Positions 62,938-64,000 of a stretch of 64,000 nucleotides of DNA are shown one piece after another (the first letter of the stretch is position 1; each line of letters starts with the position of its first letter). The stretch lies in NCBI RefSeq assembly GCF_002362315.1, contig NZ_MTZV01000001.1:372001-436000 (forward strand), read 5' to 3'. Under the pieces are notes generated by a model. That model was not told the DNA's origin. It searched no databases and saw nothing but the letters and a program-made list of their open reading frames with translations. Made by a program: the position numbers and the translations under genes. The DNA is from Paraburkholderia acidicola (GTDB taxonomy: Bacteria > Pseudomonadota > Gammaproteobacteria > Burkholderiales > Burkholderiaceae).

Positions 62938-64000
62938 CTACAGCCTCGCTTGCCGGGGCCCTGCGACACCACGGTCCAACCTGCCCCTCAACGAAGCCAG
63001 CCACCAGATAGCGCCCATTGCGAGTGCTGCAAGTGTGGTGATGGCCGCGTCATGATTCTCATCGGGTAACGTCAGCGTGACGATGACGACCAGGGTCCAT
63101 GCCCCACCGGTCACGATCATGGGCACAAGCCAGCGACCAAGATCGAACACCCCTTGCGGCGCACTCGGCATATCGCCGCGGCGATGTGCCAGATAAGCGG
63201 CGACCAAGGTCAGAAAGTAAGTCAGGTAGTACGTCAGACCCACCATCGAGTAAATCACCGTGACAAATCCACCGCTCGCGAGATTCAGCACTACCGCAAT
63301 GACCGTGATCAGGACAATTGCGCCTACGGGCGTACCGAACCTCGGATTGACGGACGACAGAAACCCCGAGCCAGGTAGCATCTTGTCCCGCGACAACGCA
63401 AACGTCATACGCGTCGCCACCGCCATGTTCGCAATCAGGCAGGCGAGAATCGACGCGAACGCTACGACAACCATCACACTGCCCGCGACGCGCCCGAGTT
63501 GCAACCGGACCAGATGTATGACCGGGTTCTCCGAATGCGCCAGAAGTTGCTCTACCGACCCCGGAATGGCCATTCCCAGCAAAGCGAACACGACGATACC
63601 GAGGACACTCGATACTACAACCGCCCTGATCATTGCCCGAGGCGCGGTCTTGCGAGGATCCCGGGTTTCTTCGGCAAGGTCGGCGGCACCTTCCCATCCC
63701 AACAGCACGGAAACCGGCAGAAGCGTTGCAAGTGCGATCGTAACGAAATGAATTGGCTGCTTGCTGACAGGATTAGTGTCGACCAGAATCCCCAATCCCT
63801 GCGTGTGAGGAAAAAAGAAGAAGACTCCTCCGATCAACGCGAGCGTCAGTACGACTGTGCCGATGAGCTCGATACATGCCCCCAGGTCGTTCATTCGTGT
63901 TGCGATCCTGATGCCGAACACATTCAGGACACCGACGACAACCGTTGCGCCGATACTCAACAGTTGAATCTGCAACTGCGTCGGGTTGGGCCATATCTCC
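62938..64000 (-). CDS. APC-superfamily amino acid/amine permease (partial, runs off window end)
   Basis: About 354 residues of the C-terminal part of a 12-helix amino acid-polyamine-organocation permease; the frame remains open to the window edge (EIWPNPTQ precedes the fragment). About nine helices are visible, with LLGWEGAADLAEETRDPRKT as the conserved helix 6/7 region and RMTFALSRDKMLPGSGFLSS near helix 8. Substrate cannot be decided; amino acids, amines or other N-containing compounds are possible. It is the upstream-most gene seen in the DUF1349/GH3 cluster. Confidence 0.9.
   Translation of the reverse strand, partial: EIWPNPTQLQIQLLSIGATVVVGVLNVFGIRIATRMNDLGACIELIGTVVLTLALIGGVFFFFPHTQGLGILVDTNPVSKQPIHFVTIALATLLPVSVLLGWEGAADLAEETRDPRKTAPRAMIRAVVVSSVLGIVVFALLGMAIPGSVEQLLAHSENPVIHLVRLQLGRVAGSVMVVVAFASILACLIANMAVATRMTFALSRDKMLPGSGFLSSVNPRFGTPVGAIVLITVIAVVLNLASGGFVTVIYSMVGLTYYLTYFLTLVAAYLAHRRGDMPSAPQGVFDLGRWLVPMIVTGGAWTLVVIVTLTLPDENHDAAITTLAALAMGAIWWLASLRGRLDRGVAGPRQARL

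Overview
The window is GC-rich, densely coded proteobacterial DNA. The gene content suggests Burkholderiales, most likely Burkholderia or Paraburkholderia: an RND pump with an OprM/NodT-type outer membrane factor, a PotFGHI-type polyamine importer, YbiT, a soluble chemoreceptor, and a full urate/allantoin catabolic cluster. This assignment is inference from gene content and codon style; no rRNA or tRNA gene was seen.

Layout. 1-3000: end of an RND efflux operon (permease C-terminal part plus outer membrane lipoprotein). 3000-7570: a His/Cys-rich protein with a duplicated metal-binding unit, class A PBP1a (minus) and a small regulator-like protein. Four copies of a 37-38 bp intergenic repeat with DnaA-box-like ends lie in 2951-6775. 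7900-14500: PspA-like protein, TPR membrane protein, TetR/hydrolase divergent pair, methyltransferase and soluble chemoreceptor. 14570-19070 (minus): polyamine ABC operon with a hairpin between the binding-protein gene and the rest, plus a VOC protein at its 3' end. 19590-24020: MntH, DUF1289 protein, orphan HigA antitoxin, YbiT and a DUF218 protein.

24060-43140 is mostly purine catabolism: a BMP-type nucleoside/purine ABC importer, LysR regulator, 8-oxoguanine/guanine deaminase, UraH, membrane urate oxidase PuuD, then allantoate lyase steps (AllA, Alc), UraD, PuuE, an allantoin racemase-like protein, an NCS1 permease and a GntR/FCD regulator. Together they take urate to 5-hydroxyisourate, OHCU, allantoin, allantoate, ureidoglycolate and glyoxylate plus urea. 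At the convergent junction between puuD and allA sits a foreign-looking two-gene cassette: a ParA/MinD-like ATPase and a Mrr-type PD-(D/E)XK nuclease with its own sigma-70-like promoter overlapped by repeated GTCCA half-sites. This is the best candidate in the window for an undescribed (defence or plasmid-control) system.

43510-51180: housekeeping and miscellaneous genes (LdcA, TadA, DUF1992 protein, a 47-aa lipoprotein, ThpR, esterase, TPR glycosyltransferase-like protein, ACT protein, DJ-1/PfpI protein, GNAT). 51190-54000 (minus): a sugar ABC importer with a single-domain ATPase. 54499-56768: a cobalamin riboswitch in front of btuB. 56896-58565: a HipBA toxin-antitoxin pair. 58700-64000 (minus): a catabolic or salvage cluster with an IMPase-family phosphatase, a truncated sugar-phosphate isomerase, two tandem GH3-like proteins (one lacking the catalytic residues), a DUF1349 protein and an APC permease that runs off the window end.
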